NCBI RefSeq assembly: GCF_025264665.1
Contig: NZ_CP073697.1
Location: 3,577,501 to 3,641,500 of the forward strand
Length of the DNA stretch: 64,000 nt
Direction of reading: 5' to 3'
Source: Edaphobacter flagellatus
GTDB lineage: Bacteria; Acidobacteriota; Terriglobia; Terriglobales; Acidobacteriaceae
Under the pieces are notes generated by a model, which saw only the letters and a list, made by a program, of their open reading frames with translations, was not told where the DNA came from and made no database searches. A program made the position numbers and the translations under genes. Positions 16,229 through 25,402 of the stretch are shown here, piece after piece. Positions within the stretch are counted from its first letter, which is position 1, and every line of letters begins with the position of its first letter.

Positions 16229-17535
16229 GCTGCGTGCTGCTCCATCAGTTCCAGCAGAGCTTCCACCGTTCGCTTTGTGGCTCCAGCCTGTGCGTCAAAT
16301 ACCTCGCGTCCACGTTCGCCCATCGCCTGCGCTGCTGCAGTCTCGGTCAACAAAGCTATCAACGCGTTCGCCAGATCTCCTGCATCGACAATCCGTATGG
16401 CATTGGCAGCACGCATCGACTCCACGATTTCGCGGAAGTTCTCGCTTGATGATCCCATCACCACGGGGACGCCAAATCGTGCGGGCTCCAGCGGATTGTG
16501 CCCCCCCGCGGGCACAAGACTTCCTCCTACAAAGGCCGCTACTCCCAACGAGTACACCGAGGCGAGGTCGCCAATCGTATCCAGCAGGATGACGCTCCCC
16601 GGCTCAATCGGATTCACGTTTTCTTTCAGCACACTTGCGCGAACAACCGTCTCGCTCGCTCCCACCAGAGCTGCGACCGCAGCAAATCGTTCAGGGCGCC
16701 GAGGGGCCAGCACCATCACAGCATCCGGCACGACCTTGACCACCTGCCGCCACGCTTCCAACAAGACAGTCTCTTCGCCATCCAGAGTACTTCCTACGAC
16801 CAGTACTTTCTCTCCTTCAAGGAGACGTTTGCGAATCAGCGATGTCATGGCCGTCTCGCTCACCGCTTTGACGTCATACTTCAGATTTCCACTGACGCGG
16901 ACTCTATCTGCTGGCGCACCAATCTGTTTCAGCCTGACGGCGTTCTCTTCGCTTTGTGCTAGAAACAGGGAGACGTTTTCCAGCAGCGGACGCCACAGCC
17001 AACGCAGTCGCAGATAGCGCGGCAGTGACCGGTCCGACACCCGCGCATTCACTACCGCCACCGGCACACCGCCTCGCACGCACTCATTCATCAAGTTCGG
17101 CCAAAGCTCACTTTCCATCAGGATGAGTAGCCCAGGATTGAGGAGGTGAAGATATCTTCGCACGACAAACGCAAAATCCAGAGGAAGATAAAAAACCGGT
17201 GAAACCTCGCCACCTCCAGCAGTCTTTCCGAACCGCTCACGCGCCAGCTTCTGGCCCGTCTCAGTTGTAGTGGAGACAGCTATCACCCAACCCGGCAGCG
17301 CTGCCCGAAGTTCTCGTATGAGTTCACTTGCGGCCATAGCCTCGCCAACAGAGACGGCGTGTAGCCAGATCACTTTCCGTCCCCGCACCGACTCTGCCAA
17401 CCCGGCTGGCAATATTCCCAGCCTCCCGGCAAGCCCCGCACGATATCTTCCGCTGGTTGCCATCCGTGCCAGCCACCAAGGAGCGCCAACAATCAGCACT
17501 GCCGCCAAAACTATGCTGTAAACCGCCAGAATCAA
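16225..17535 (-). CDS. waaA: 3-deoxy-D-manno-octulosonic acid transferase WaaA (KdtA)
   Basis: WaaA transfers Kdo from CMP-Kdo to lipid IVA on the cytoplasmic face of the inner membrane. The 436-residue protein has an N-terminal membrane segment and the motif VIWLHAVSVGEAMAASELI, with the catalytic Glu of the family. Also visible are VSTTTETGQKLA, LILMESELWPNL, VVNARVSDRSLPRY, the CMP-binding GGHNPLEPARFGVPVVMG and ENFREIVESM. It is the first gene of the minus-strand LPS run. The divergent gene on the plus strand starts 39 bases away, so both promoters must lie in or near that short gap. Confidence 0.95.
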   Translation of the reverse strand: MILAVYSIVLAAVLIVGAPWWLARMATSGRYRAGLAGRLGILPAGLAESVRGRKVIWLHAVSVGEAMAASELIRELRAALPGWVIAVSTTTETGQKLARERFGKTAGGGEVSPVFYLPLDFAFVVRRYLHLLNPGLLILMESELWPNLMNECVRGGVPVAVVNARVSDRSLPRYLRLRWLWRPLLENVSLFLAQSEENAVRLKQIGAPADRVRVSGNLKYDVKAVSETAMTSLIRKRLLEGEKVLVVGSTLDGEETVLLEAWRQVVKVVPDAVMVLAPRRPERFAAVAALVGASETVVRASVLKENVNPIEPGSVILLDTIGDLASVYSLGVAAFVGGSLVPAGGHNPLEPARFGVPVVMGSSSENFREIVESMRAANAIRIVDAGDLANALIALLTETAAAQAMGERGREVFDAQAGATKRTVEALLELMEQHAA

Positions 17536-17574
17536 ACGAAGCCAGCCCTCGCTTTACCAGGTGCACCAGCGAAG

Positions 17575-18264
17575 ATGATAATCAACTTGCCCATGAACTC
17601 CCACACAACCCTCTTTCAGCGGACCTTCCTGTTCGCTGCTCTTGCCGCTGTTTTCTGTGCCCCGCTCGCTCAGGCCCGTGAAAAGAAGGCGCCTTCCGCT
17701 AAGGCTGCTAACCAATATCCAGCCTTCGACACCCATCCCAATGAGCAGGTCACCATCGCCATCGACCCCTGTGACGACCAGCGCAACTGTGACTTCTTTC
17801 GTCTGCCTTACGTGCGCCACTCTCTCATTCCCGTCCGCGTCATCATTACAAATGACTCCGACACGGCGCTCAACCTCGACCAGGCGCGCATGCAGTTCAT
17901 CTCCGCCAACAGCGACAAGATTCCCGCCGCTACTCTTGACGACATTAACCGTCGCCTCTTCAGCACCAATCAGGCCAAGGGGACGAAGATTCCACTTACG
18001 CCGATTACGATCCACCATACGCCGGTCGATAAAAAAATCACTGACGACGATGCCGACTTCGGCTTTCAAAGCACGACCGTCAACCCGCATTCCACGGTTG
18101 CAGGCTATCTCTTCTACGACGTCAAGGGACTCGATGACCCGCCACTCAAAGACGCCGAAATTTACATCAAAATGATCCACACCCTGGATGGTAAAAAAGA
18201 GCTCTTCGCCTTCTCCATTCCCTTTAACAAGTGGCATGCGGCAAGTACTACCCCAGCGAAATAG
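17575..18264 (+). CDS. Secreted protein of unknown function
   Basis: A protein of 229 residues that I do not recognise beyond resemblance to unnamed acidobacterial exported proteins. The N-terminus is a clear signal peptide (LFQRTFLFAALAAVFCAP, cleavage near AQA-RE). The mature part is beta-rich, with PNEQVTIAIDPCDDQRNC holding a Cys pair that could form a disulfide, and a conserved-looking LIPVRVIITNDSDTALNLDQA. The later segment ST-VAGYLFYDVKGLDDPPLKDAEIYIKM suggests an immunoglobulin-like fold of the kind used in periplasmic assembly proteins. ATG 17593 is an alternative start. It is divergent from waaA. Confidence 0.75.
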   Translation: MIINLPMNSHTTLFQRTFLFAALAAVFCAPLAQAREKKAPSAKAANQYPAFDTHPNEQVTIAIDPCDDQRNCDFFRLPYVRHSLIPVRVIITNDSDTALNLDQARMQFISANSDKIPAATLDDINRRLFSTNQAKGTKIPLTPITIHHTPVDKKITDDDADFGFQSTTVNPHSTVAGYLFYDVKGLDDPPLKDAEIYIKMIHTLDGKKELFAFSIPFNKWHAASTTPAK

Positions 18265-18338
18265 CCCGGCATTCCGCATCGTATGTGGGGCCTCGGGAGA
18301 AATCTGCCTTCTACCAAACCGCTATCCTGTCATAGACC

Positions 18339-18851
18339 ATGCCCGAAACGAATATCACTCCGCTGACCATCCGCGAAGCCTCACCTGAGGACGTGCCTGA
18401 GATGCTGGCCTTCATCCGTGAGCTAGCCGAGTACGAACGCGAGCCCGAGGCTGCTGTCGCAACTGCTGAAGATCTTCTACGAGACGGCTTTGGGCCGCAG
18501 CCCGTCTTCCAATGCCTCATTGCCGAGTGGACTGAAGACAACGTAACCAAACCTGCCGGCATGGCCCTCTACTTTCACTTCTACTCCACGTGGCGGGGCA
18601 ATGCCGGTATCCACCTCGAAGATCTCTTCGTCCGTCCGCAGTTTCGCCGCAAAGGGATCGCCCGAGCCCTCTTCGCCCGCCTGGCACAGATCTCCCTCTC
18701 TCGCGGAGACCGTTTCCAGTGGCATGTTCTCGACTGGAACCAGATGGCCATCGACTTCTACCAGCAGATGGGGGCGCACATGCTCGACGAGTGGCGCATC
18801 ATGCGCATCGACGGTGAAGCTCTCAAAGCCCTCGCCGCCTCTCGCACTTAA
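18339..18851 (+). CDS. GNAT acetyltransferase, spermidine/spermine (SSAT)-like
   Basis: A GNAT-fold acetyltransferase of 170 residues. The acetyl-CoA loop is VRPQFRRKGIARALF. The surrounding motifs IHLEDLFVRP, WHVLDWNQMAIDFYQQMGA and DEWRIMRIDG match the SSAT (diamine acetyltransferase) branch, whose members acetylate polyamines or thialysine. The N-terminal IREASPEDVPEMLAFIRELA is the usual first helix. Substrate is not certain from sequence alone. The gene stands alone, convergent with a small Tyr-rich ORF on the minus strand. Confidence 0.88.
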   Translation: MPETNITPLTIREASPEDVPEMLAFIRELAEYEREPEAAVATAEDLLRDGFGPQPVFQCLIAEWTEDNVTKPAGMALYFHFYSTWRGNAGIHLEDLFVRPQFRRKGIARALFARLAQISLSRGDRFQWHVLDWNQMAIDFYQQMGAHMLDEWRIMRIDGEALKALAASRT

Positions 18852-18858
18852 GGCGTGG

Positions 18859-19035
18859 CTACCAACACCGGCGGTAGCCGTAGCCATCCCAGTAGTATCG
18901 TGACCGCCAGTACGGGTCATATGGTGAGTGCGCACCATACGGGTAGGGGTAAGGTCTGTAGTAGTGGGGATAGTAGTAAGAACCGCACCAGCAGCGTCGG
19001 CTCAGGAAGAGGACCAATAGAATCAGGCAAAACAT
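18859..19035 (-). CDS. 58-residue Tyr/Pro-rich micropeptide with hydrophobic N-terminus
   Basis: A short reading frame starts at ATG 19035 with GAGGG six bases upstream and ends in TAG at 18859-18861. The product starts MFCLILLVLFLSRR, a membrane-anchor or signal-like segment. It continues with a tail in which Tyr, Pro, Gly and Arg dominate (for example YYYPHYYRPYPYPYG and GYGYRRCW). I count 14 Tyr, 4 Trp and 4 Cys in 58 residues. Such a composition is not expected from random sequence, and the ribosome site supports translation. I cannot name a family. Adhesive, metal-binding or structural envelope roles are guesses. It may instead be a conserved but untranslated composition artefact. Confidence 0.6.
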   Translation of the reverse strand: MFCLILLVLFLSRRCWCGSYYYPHYYRPYPYPYGAHSPYDPYWRSRYYWDGYGYRRCW

Positions 19036-19130
19036 GGTGACCCTCGTGTCAGGCGCATAACCCGCAGCGCCTTATGGAAAAGAGTACGGCAGTCACCCCG
19101 CGGCGGTTCCACAAATCCGTCGAATAGGGT

Positions 19131-19153
19131 TTGTTGCTCCAGTACTGCAACAA
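19131..19153 (+). promoter_or_regulatory. 7-bp inverted repeat just upstream of trmFO
   Basis: TTGTTGC (19131-19137) and GCAACAA (19147-19153) flank a 9-base spacer and end 8 bases before the trmFO start codon. It could be an operator or a hairpin affecting ribosome access, since no strong Shine-Dalgarno sequence is seen between it and the ATG. Confidence 0.4.
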
Positions 19154-19161
19154 TAGAGCTA

Positions 19162-20526
19162 ATGAAGAAGATTAAAGTTATCGGCGGAGGACTCGCTGGT
19201 CCCGAAGCCGCCCTCCATGTTGCCTCCTTCGGTTGCGATGTTACCCTCTACGAGATGCGCCCCGCGCGCTCCACCGAGGCGCACGAGACGTCCAACTTCG
19301 CCGAGCTCGTCTGCTCCAACTCCCTTAAATCTGAGTCCGAAAACTCTGCCCCCTGGCTTCTCAAGCAGGAGATGCGCCGCGCCAACTCCTTCCTCCTCGC
19401 TGCAGCCGATGCCTCCGCCGTTCCCGCTGGCCATGCTCTTGCCGTCGACCGCATCGAATTCTCCGCCCGCGTCCACCAACTCATCGACGACCATCCGCGC
19501 ATCACCGTCGTTCGCGAAGAAGTCACGCAGCTGGACGAGTCCGATCCGGACACCATCACCGTCCTCGCGAGCGGTCCGCTCACCTCGCCTCCGCTCGTCG
19601 CCGAGCTACAGCGACTCACCGGTTCTGCTCAGCTTGCCTTCTACGACTCCATTGCCCCGATCGTTGACGCCAGCTCCATTGATATGGACAAGGTCTACTT
19701 CGCCGCCCGCTGGGACAAAGGTACCGCCGACTACATCAACTGTCCCTTCACCAAAGAAGAGTACGAGGCCTTTCTGGAAGCCCTCACTAAGGCCGAGACC
19801 GTCCCTGCCAAAGAATGGGAGCAAATTCCTACGGACATACCGCAACCTGCGGCCAACCAGGTACCCAAATACTTCGAAGGCTGCCTCCCTATTGAAGAAA
19901 CCGCACGCCGAGGCCGCGATACCCTTCGCTTCGGTCCCATGAAGCCCGCCGGCCTCACCAACCCAAAAACAGGGAAGTGGCCCTATGCCGTTGTCCAACT
20001 GCGGCAGGAAAATCTTCGTGCCGACTCCTATAACCTGGTCGGTTTCCAGAACCATCTCAAGTATGGCGAACAGGCTCGCGTCCTCCGCATGATTCCTGGC
20101 CTTGAGAATGCAAAGTTTCTCCGCTACGGCCAGATCCACCGCAACACCTACGTCAATGCACCTGTGGTGCTCACCGAAACTCTGCAACTCAAGCAGCACC
20201 CCAATATACTCATCGCTGGCCAACTCTCCGGAGTCGAGGGCTACACGGAATCCATCGCCTCGGGCCTGCTCGCTGGGCGCTACGCCGCCGCTCTTGCCCA
20301 GGGCCGCACACCCGCACCAGCACCACGTATTACGGCGAATGGAAGCCTTTCCCACTACATCACCCACAGCGAGGCTAAAAACTTTCAGCCTGCCAACATC
20401 ACGTTTGACTTGTTGCTCCCACTCGAAGAAGAGTTACGCAAAAAAATCCGCGACAAAAAAGAACGTCACCGTATTCAATGCGAACACGCGCTTGATGCCT
20501 GGAATGAGTGGTTGGCGCTTGGATAA
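19162..20526 (+). CDS. trmFO: tRNA (uracil-54-C5)-methyltransferase TrmFO, folate/FAD dependent
   Basis: TrmFO makes ribothymidine at position 54 of tRNA using methylenetetrahydrofolate as carbon donor and FADH2 as reductant. The 454-residue protein opens with the FAD dinucleotide-binding motif VIGGGLAGPEAALHVA. The cysteine region FAELVCSNSLKSES contains Cys51, aligned by position with a catalytic-region Cys of characterised TrmFO. Further motifs are YFAARWDKG, YINCPFTKEEYEAF with the second key Cys, RFGPMKPAGL, VVQLRQEN, NLVGFQNHL and the C-terminal LIAGQLSGVEGYTESIASGL. It stands alone on the plus strand. A non-coding stretch of 234 bases follows before the peptidase gene; I see nothing firm in it. 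Confidence 0.97.
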   Translation: MKKIKVIGGGLAGPEAALHVASFGCDVTLYEMRPARSTEAHETSNFAELVCSNSLKSESENSAPWLLKQEMRRANSFLLAAADASAVPAGHALAVDRIEFSARVHQLIDDHPRITVVREEVTQLDESDPDTITVLASGPLTSPPLVAELQRLTGSAQLAFYDSIAPIVDASSIDMDKVYFAARWDKGTADYINCPFTKEEYEAFLEALTKAETVPAKEWEQIPTDIPQPAANQVPKYFEGCLPIEETARRGRDTLRFGPMKPAGLTNPKTGKWPYAVVQLRQENLRADSYNLVGFQNHLKYGEQARVLRMIPGLENAKFLRYGQIHRNTYVNAPVVLTETLQLKQHPNILIAGQLSGVEGYTESIASGLLAGRYAAALAQGRTPAPAPRITANGSLSHYITHSEAKNFQPANITFDLLLPLEEELRKKIRDKKERHRIQCEHALDAWNEWLALG

Positions 20527-20760
20527 GTCGGTGGAGTGGATCAGGTCGTTTAACAGGGAGCTAATTCCTAGCCTTGAGCGTTTTCGTTGCTTGTTGAACG
20601 ATCCCCTTGAAGTGCTAGCTCGCTACCTAACAACCGGTTGACGCTTTTAGAATGTTGCGTTTGCGGCCTCAGCGGAGGCGAAGATGCAATGCCGGTGAAA
20701 TTCGCGCAATCCAAAAATCATGATTTAGTGACAGCGATTGAAAATGCTAGCCTTATCGCC

Positions 20761-22821
20761 ATGATCTTTGCGAAAACCCGTTTTCTCGTTCCGTCGTCCA
20801 TACTGGCCATTTTTCTCCTGGGTTCCAATGCCCAGAGCCAGGGGACAAAAGATCCCCGCATTGGGGAGATGTTGGAGCTACTGGGCAAGACAAGGACGCC
20901 GGTTTCAGCAGCCATCGCTCCAAATGGAAAGATGGTGGCCTGGTCGGTCCGCAGCGGGCGGAGCGAGCAGATTCACCTGACGGAGCTGGAAACCGGTAAC
21001 GACAAGTTGCTGGAAACGGGTCCAGCGGACGGGTGTAGCAGCTCTACTCCGACGTGGTCACCAGATGGAGAGTCACTGGCCTATATCTCGGACTGCGGCG
21101 CGGAGCCAAAGGGACAAGGGCAGATCTTTTTGTGGTCGAAGAAGACGGGGATGTCAAAACAACTGACGCACTTGACGGGTGCGATCACTTCTCCAGCGTG
21201 GTCGCCGGATGGGAAGTCGATTGCGTTTCTGTTTGTGGAAAACGCGACGCGTGCGGCAGGCGCTCTGGCAGCGATGAAGCCGTGGGCCGGAGTGGTTGGT
21301 GAGGATGGAGTTGAGGTGCAACGGGTCAACTCGGTCGATCTGGCTACAGGTGCTGTGAATTGGCTTACACCGCAGAACCTGCACGTGTACGAGTTTGCCT
21401 GGGCGCCTTCATCCGCTGGAATTACTTTTGTCGCAGCGAATCCCCCGGGAGAAAACAACTGGTGGGTGGCGAAGCTTTATACCGCAGACATCCGCCGAAG
21501 CATTGCCCAAAGCCATAGCAACCTGCAGGATCACGTGACGGAAGAAATCCACATGATTCTTGCTCCGTCTGAGGTTTCTGGTCTGCTGCACGGCTTACAG
21601 ATCGCGCTTCCACGCTGGTCCCCCGATGGAAGGCAGATCGCGTTTATTGGCGGATTGATGAGCGATCAGGGATCGACGGGCGGAGACATATGGGTTGTTC
21701 CATCTACTGGGGGCGAGCCGAAGAACCTGACGCCTGAACGCAAGGCCACACCTGCTTACTTTGTGTGGATCGACGACAATACGCTCGGCATCTCGGAGCA
21801 CATTGGCGGATCGAGCCGCCTGACCGATTTCGACCTGAGAACCGGCAAAGATAGCGGGGATGGCGTGACCTTTCCTGAGTCGATTGGTTCGGGCACGGCA
21901 GTGATGAGTGTCTCGACAGCGAAGAATGGCGATATTGCCATCATTCGAAGCTCGTTTGAGCATGCGCCAGAGGTTTGGGCGGGGCCGGATGCACATCTGA
22001 AGCAAATTACTCATCTGAACGATGGGTTGAAGCCGTTATGGGGTAAGACGGAGAACGTGGAGTGGACGAACGAAGACTTCCACGTGCAGGGCTGGCTGTT
22101 GTACCCGGCTAACTATGATCCGGATAAAAAATATCCTCTGATTGTGAATGTGCATGGAGGACCTTCGTCGGCTGTGTCACCGAGGTGGCCAGGCGTTGGG
22201 TATGGCGGGGTTCCGTTCTCGGGGCTCGGTTACTTTGTGTTTATGCCGAATCCGCGGGGCAGCTATGGACAGGGAGAAAGGTTTACGCAGGCCAATATCA
22301 AGGACTTCGGCCATGGCGACCTGCGTGACATTACGAGCGGGATGGACACGATCGAGGCTCGGCTGCCAATCGACAAAGCTCGCGAGGGCCTGACTGGATG
22401 GAGCTATGGCGGGTTTATGACCATGTTTGCCGTAACGCAGACGACTCGTTTTCGGGCAGCGGTGGCCGGGGCTGGTATCAGCAACTGGAAAAGTTACTAC
22501 GGAGAAAACTCGATTGACCAGTGGATGATTCCATTCTTCGGAGCAAGCGTGTATGACGATCCGGAGGTGTATGCAAAGAGTTCGGCGATTCAGTTCATCA
22601 AGAAGGTGAAAACGCCAACGTTGGTAGTGGTAGGGGACCGCGACGGCGAGTGTCCGGCGCCACAGAGCTTCGAATTCTGGCATGCGTTGCGGGCTGAGGG
22701 TGTGAAGACGCAGCTGGTGGTATATCCGAATGAGGGGCACGCGTTTCGGTCGCCCGAACACCGGAGGGACGTGCTGGAGAGGGCGCTGAACTGGTTTGAG
22801 ACGCAGATGCCCGCCAGATAA
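20761..22821 (+). CDS. Secreted S9 family (prolyl oligopeptidase-type) peptidase
   Basis: A 686-residue serine peptidase of the S9 family, probably dipeptidyl- or acylaminoacyl-peptidase-like. I start it at ATG 20761, which gives a clean signal peptide (FLVPSSILAIFLLGSNAQSQ); the open frame extends 123 bases further upstream. Residues 40-400 are WD-like propeller repeats of the TolB/PD40 type (SPTWSPDGESLAYIS-like units, for example SPAWSPDGKSIAFL and LPRWSPDGRQIAFIG). The alpha/beta-hydrolase domain has VNVHGGPSSA, the nucleophile elbow TGWSYGGFM (Ser548), the Asp in VVVGDRDGECPAPQS and the His in YPNEGHAFR. No strong ribosome site is visible. It probably degrades peptides in the periplasm. 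Confidence 0.92.
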   Translation: MIFAKTRFLVPSSILAIFLLGSNAQSQGTKDPRIGEMLELLGKTRTPVSAAIAPNGKMVAWSVRSGRSEQIHLTELETGNDKLLETGPADGCSSSTPTWSPDGESLAYISDCGAEPKGQGQIFLWSKKTGMSKQLTHLTGAITSPAWSPDGKSIAFLFVENATRAAGALAAMKPWAGVVGEDGVEVQRVNSVDLATGAVNWLTPQNLHVYEFAWAPSSAGITFVAANPPGENNWWVAKLYTADIRRSIAQSHSNLQDHVTEEIHMILAPSEVSGLLHGLQIALPRWSPDGRQIAFIGGLMSDQGSTGGDIWVVPSTGGEPKNLTPERKATPAYFVWIDDNTLGISEHIGGSSRLTDFDLRTGKDSGDGVTFPESIGSGTAVMSVSTAKNGDIAIIRSSFEHAPEVWAGPDAHLKQITHLNDGLKPLWGKTENVEWTNEDFHVQGWLLYPANYDPDKKYPLIVNVHGGPSSAVSPRWPGVGYGGVPFSGLGYFVFMPNPRGSYGQGERFTQANIKDFGHGDLRDITSGMDTIEARLPIDKAREGLTGWSYGGFMTMFAVTQTTRFRAAVAGAGISNWKSYYGENSIDQWMIPFFGASVYDDPEVYAKSSAIQFIKKVKTPTLVVVGDRDGECPAPQSFEFWHALRAEGVKTQLVVYPNEGHAFRSPEHRRDVLERALNWFETQMPAR

Positions 22822-22877
22822 CTGGCCCCGATGACGACACATCCGGGGTTTCTGCGTCAAAACATCAGCTCCACTAT

Positions 22878-22905
22878 TTGCCTCGGGAGACTTCGGCTTT
22901 ATACA
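22878..22905 (+). promoter_or_regulatory. Candidate sigma-70-type promoter for the lipoprotein gene
   Basis: TTGCCT at 22878-22883 and TATACA at 22900-22905 are separated by 16 bases, 72 bases before the start codon. The stretch also contains a direct repeat of GCCTCGGGA, once overlapping the -35 side and once after the -10 side. Confidence 0.4.
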
Positions 22906-22976
22906 CTGAAGCCTCGGGAATTCAGCGTATGCGGTGAAACCGTTCAGCTTGCGTTCCGGTTGAACGGGGAGGTTCA

Positions 22977-25385
22977 ATGCGTCGGTTTGTCAGTCTAGCG
23001 GTACTTCTGTTTTTTACGATTCCATTTGGTATTTCGATATCCGGCTGCTCGAAGGGAGCCAAGGCGGTTTCATGCAGCGCGGACGGAAGCGGCCCCCTGG
23101 TTGGCCAGGTGACGACGATTACGCTGCTGCCGAAGATTTATGGAATCTCGCTGAACCAGGGCCAGATTGGCCAGGTAGCTACGCCGACAGCGACGGACTG
23201 CAACGGCAACACAGTGAATGTTTCCTCATATACCTATGGCGTGTTTGATGCTACGGGCCATGCGATTGCAGCTCCCTATATTGCTGATGTCGTTCCCTCG
23301 GGCGCAAATGCTGGAAAGCTGTGCGCTGGTCAGTGGAACCGCAACACTGGTGGCGGCATTCCTGATTACACGACCTGCAATGTGACGGGGCTTGCGGGTG
23401 AGGTTTATGTTGTGGCTTCGGGCGGCGGCGCGAACAGCAATCCATTGCCAATCTTTATCCATCCGAAGGTGACGAGCATTGTGCTGGGGTCGCCTACAAC
23501 TGACTGCACGAACGACCCAACGTCGAACTGCTGCCCGCTTGCGGCGCAAGCTACGGTAACGGCTCCCGCGTATACCGGGACAGCCTGCATCTCACAGGGA
23601 AAGACGGCGCAGCTGGTGGCGCGCGCGTTCGATTCAAATGGCAACAACATCACCTGCCAGGTAGGCCACCTCTCATTCGCTGCCCAGACAACCTCGGTTG
23701 CAACGATCGATGAGAACGGCGTGGTCACGGCGCAGCAGCCAGGTTCGACGGTCATCAGCGCCAATCTGACGCAGGCTGGTTCGTCCGCCGGCTTCTTCTC
23801 CACGTGCCCGCCAGTCAAAATCGCGATGACCGTGCCAAACACAGGTGGCAAGACCAATATTGTGGTGAACCAGAATAATACGCAGCCGCTTTCGGCCGTC
23901 GCGACGGACATCAACAACACGATTTTGACAGGACTGGCGTTAACCTTTATTTCGACAACGCCGATCACAATTCCTGCTGCTTCAACCGGTACGGTTACAC
24001 CTGCTTTTCCGGGGGCAGCTTCGATTACGGCAATCTGCCAGCCACCTACATGCAATCCTTCGCCAATCAATCAGATTGGCCTGTTTGGCAATGGCACGCC
24101 TGTAGCTTCGAATCCGGTGACAGTAACAACTCCGGGAACGAATAGCACGCTGCTTTGGATTGGCAGCACGCAGTCACGCTATATCCTGCCGATTGACTTT
24201 ACGAATCTGACGACTGGTGCTCCGGTACGTCTTCCTCTTGCACCGAATTCGATGGTCCTGTCGAACGACGGCGCATCGATCTACATGGGAACGACGACCG
24301 AGATCATGGTCTTCAATGCCACGACGAACAGCTTGACCAAAGAAGACGCGAGCGTGGCAGGCCAGGTTCTTGCAATCTCGCCAGACGGAACCACACTGGT
24401 AGTTTCAGATCCGCGCAAGCAGCTGACATATCTTTACACCACATCAAGCGGAACGATCTCGTCGACATATGGCGGAGTAGCAATGCGTGCGCAGTTCACA
24501 CCGGATAGCGCAACAGCATATATCACGCTGGGTTCGGTCGATGTGAACGGAAATGTAGTACCGGGCAATCAGCTTTTGGTTCACTCCAGCTTCACCGGTT
24601 GGAACCTGGTTGGGCTCGGAGCAAATGCGACCGATGTTGCCGTGACGGTGCCGAGCGTAGGTGCTTACTTGGCTGGAGCCTCGACAACAGGTCGCAGCTA
24701 CTGCCCAAGCACGACGATCACAGGGACACCGCCGAATACAACTTCGATTACGAATGCCTACTATCCGTTGGCCGACACAGCTACAGTTCCAACAGACCGG
24801 GTCGCGGCGACGAACGATGGGTTGCATATTCTCGGTGCAACGGTGACTGGAGGAGCCTCGATTGTTGATCTCGCCTTCCAGGCAGGAACGTCTTCCACAC
24901 CGGGGGGGCTCCCGATTGGACAGTGCCCTGCACCTGTTCCAGCTACATACTTCACGGCCAATCGCATATCGCAGAACAGCATTCCGATGGGTGTGACGGC
25001 TACTGCGATTACAGGAGTTATCCCGACGTCTGATTCAAGCGTTGCCATGGTTACGTACACCGGATCGGGATCGCTACCGGTTTACACCCCCGCAACCGGG
25101 GCGCTGACACAGGTCGCGCTGACGGGCGGAGCAACGGCTCCGGTTGCCGGTGCAATCAGCTCGGACAATACAACGTTCTATGTCGGAACATCAGGCGATA
25201 ATCAGGTCCACCTGATCAGCCGCTCGACTCTCAAGGACGATCCAACGCAGACGATCAATCCGAAGTTGCCACAGTACGTTTGCCCCAACAGCACCGGTTC
25301 GACTTGCTCCAATGGCACGGATGCACCTTCGACTTATGTGACGCCTAACCTGGTTGTTCAGCATCCGCGTAAGGCTACTTCGTAA
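22977..25385 (+). CDS. Large beta-propeller lipoprotein with bacterial Ig-like domain
   Basis: A lipoprotein of 802 residues. The signal peptide ends in the lipobox ISGC (Cys near residue 24), so the mature protein is probably lipid-anchored. Residues 30-180 are a Cys-containing beta domain. Residues about 200-270 match a BIG2-like immunoglobulin fold (GKTAQLVARAFDSNGN, SVATIDENGVVTAQQPGSTV). From about 395 onward YVTN/WD-like blades appear (LWIGSTQSRYILPIDF, MVLSNDGASIYMGTT, LAISPDGTTLVVSDP, AQFTPDSATAYIT). Composition is rich in Thr, Ser, Asn and Gly, as in exported surface proteins. It follows the S9 peptidase by 155 bases, and an intrinsic terminator follows it. The ligand is unknown. Confidence 0.82.
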   Translation: MRRFVSLAVLLFFTIPFGISISGCSKGAKAVSCSADGSGPLVGQVTTITLLPKIYGISLNQGQIGQVATPTATDCNGNTVNVSSYTYGVFDATGHAIAAPYIADVVPSGANAGKLCAGQWNRNTGGGIPDYTTCNVTGLAGEVYVVASGGGANSNPLPIFIHPKVTSIVLGSPTTDCTNDPTSNCCPLAAQATVTAPAYTGTACISQGKTAQLVARAFDSNGNNITCQVGHLSFAAQTTSVATIDENGVVTAQQPGSTVISANLTQAGSSAGFFSTCPPVKIAMTVPNTGGKTNIVVNQNNTQPLSAVATDINNTILTGLALTFISTTPITIPAASTGTVTPAFPGAASITAICQPPTCNPSPINQIGLFGNGTPVASNPVTVTTPGTNSTLLWIGSTQSRYILPIDFTNLTTGAPVRLPLAPNSMVLSNDGASIYMGTTTEIMVFNATTNSLTKEDASVAGQVLAISPDGTTLVVSDPRKQLTYLYTTSSGTISSTYGGVAMRAQFTPDSATAYITLGSVDVNGNVVPGNQLLVHSSFTGWNLVGLGANATDVAVTVPSVGAYLAGASTTGRSYCPSTTITGTPPNTTSITNAYYPLADTATVPTDRVAATNDGLHILGATVTGGASIVDLAFQAGTSSTPGGLPIGQCPAPVPATYFTANRISQNSIPMGVTATAITGVIPTSDSSVAMVTYTGSGSLPVYTPATGALTQVALTGGATAPVAGAISSDNTTFYVGTSGDNQVHLISRSTLKDDPTQTINPKLPQYVCPNSTGSTCSNGTDAPSTYVTPNLVVQHPRKATS

Positions 25386-25402
25386 ACAAGGAATCAATAC
25401 AA

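Noticed and set aside
17554..18279. 241-residue frame antisense to the secreted protein gene
   Set aside because: The plus-strand frame has a proper signal peptide and ordered domain; the antisense product has no recognisable structure.
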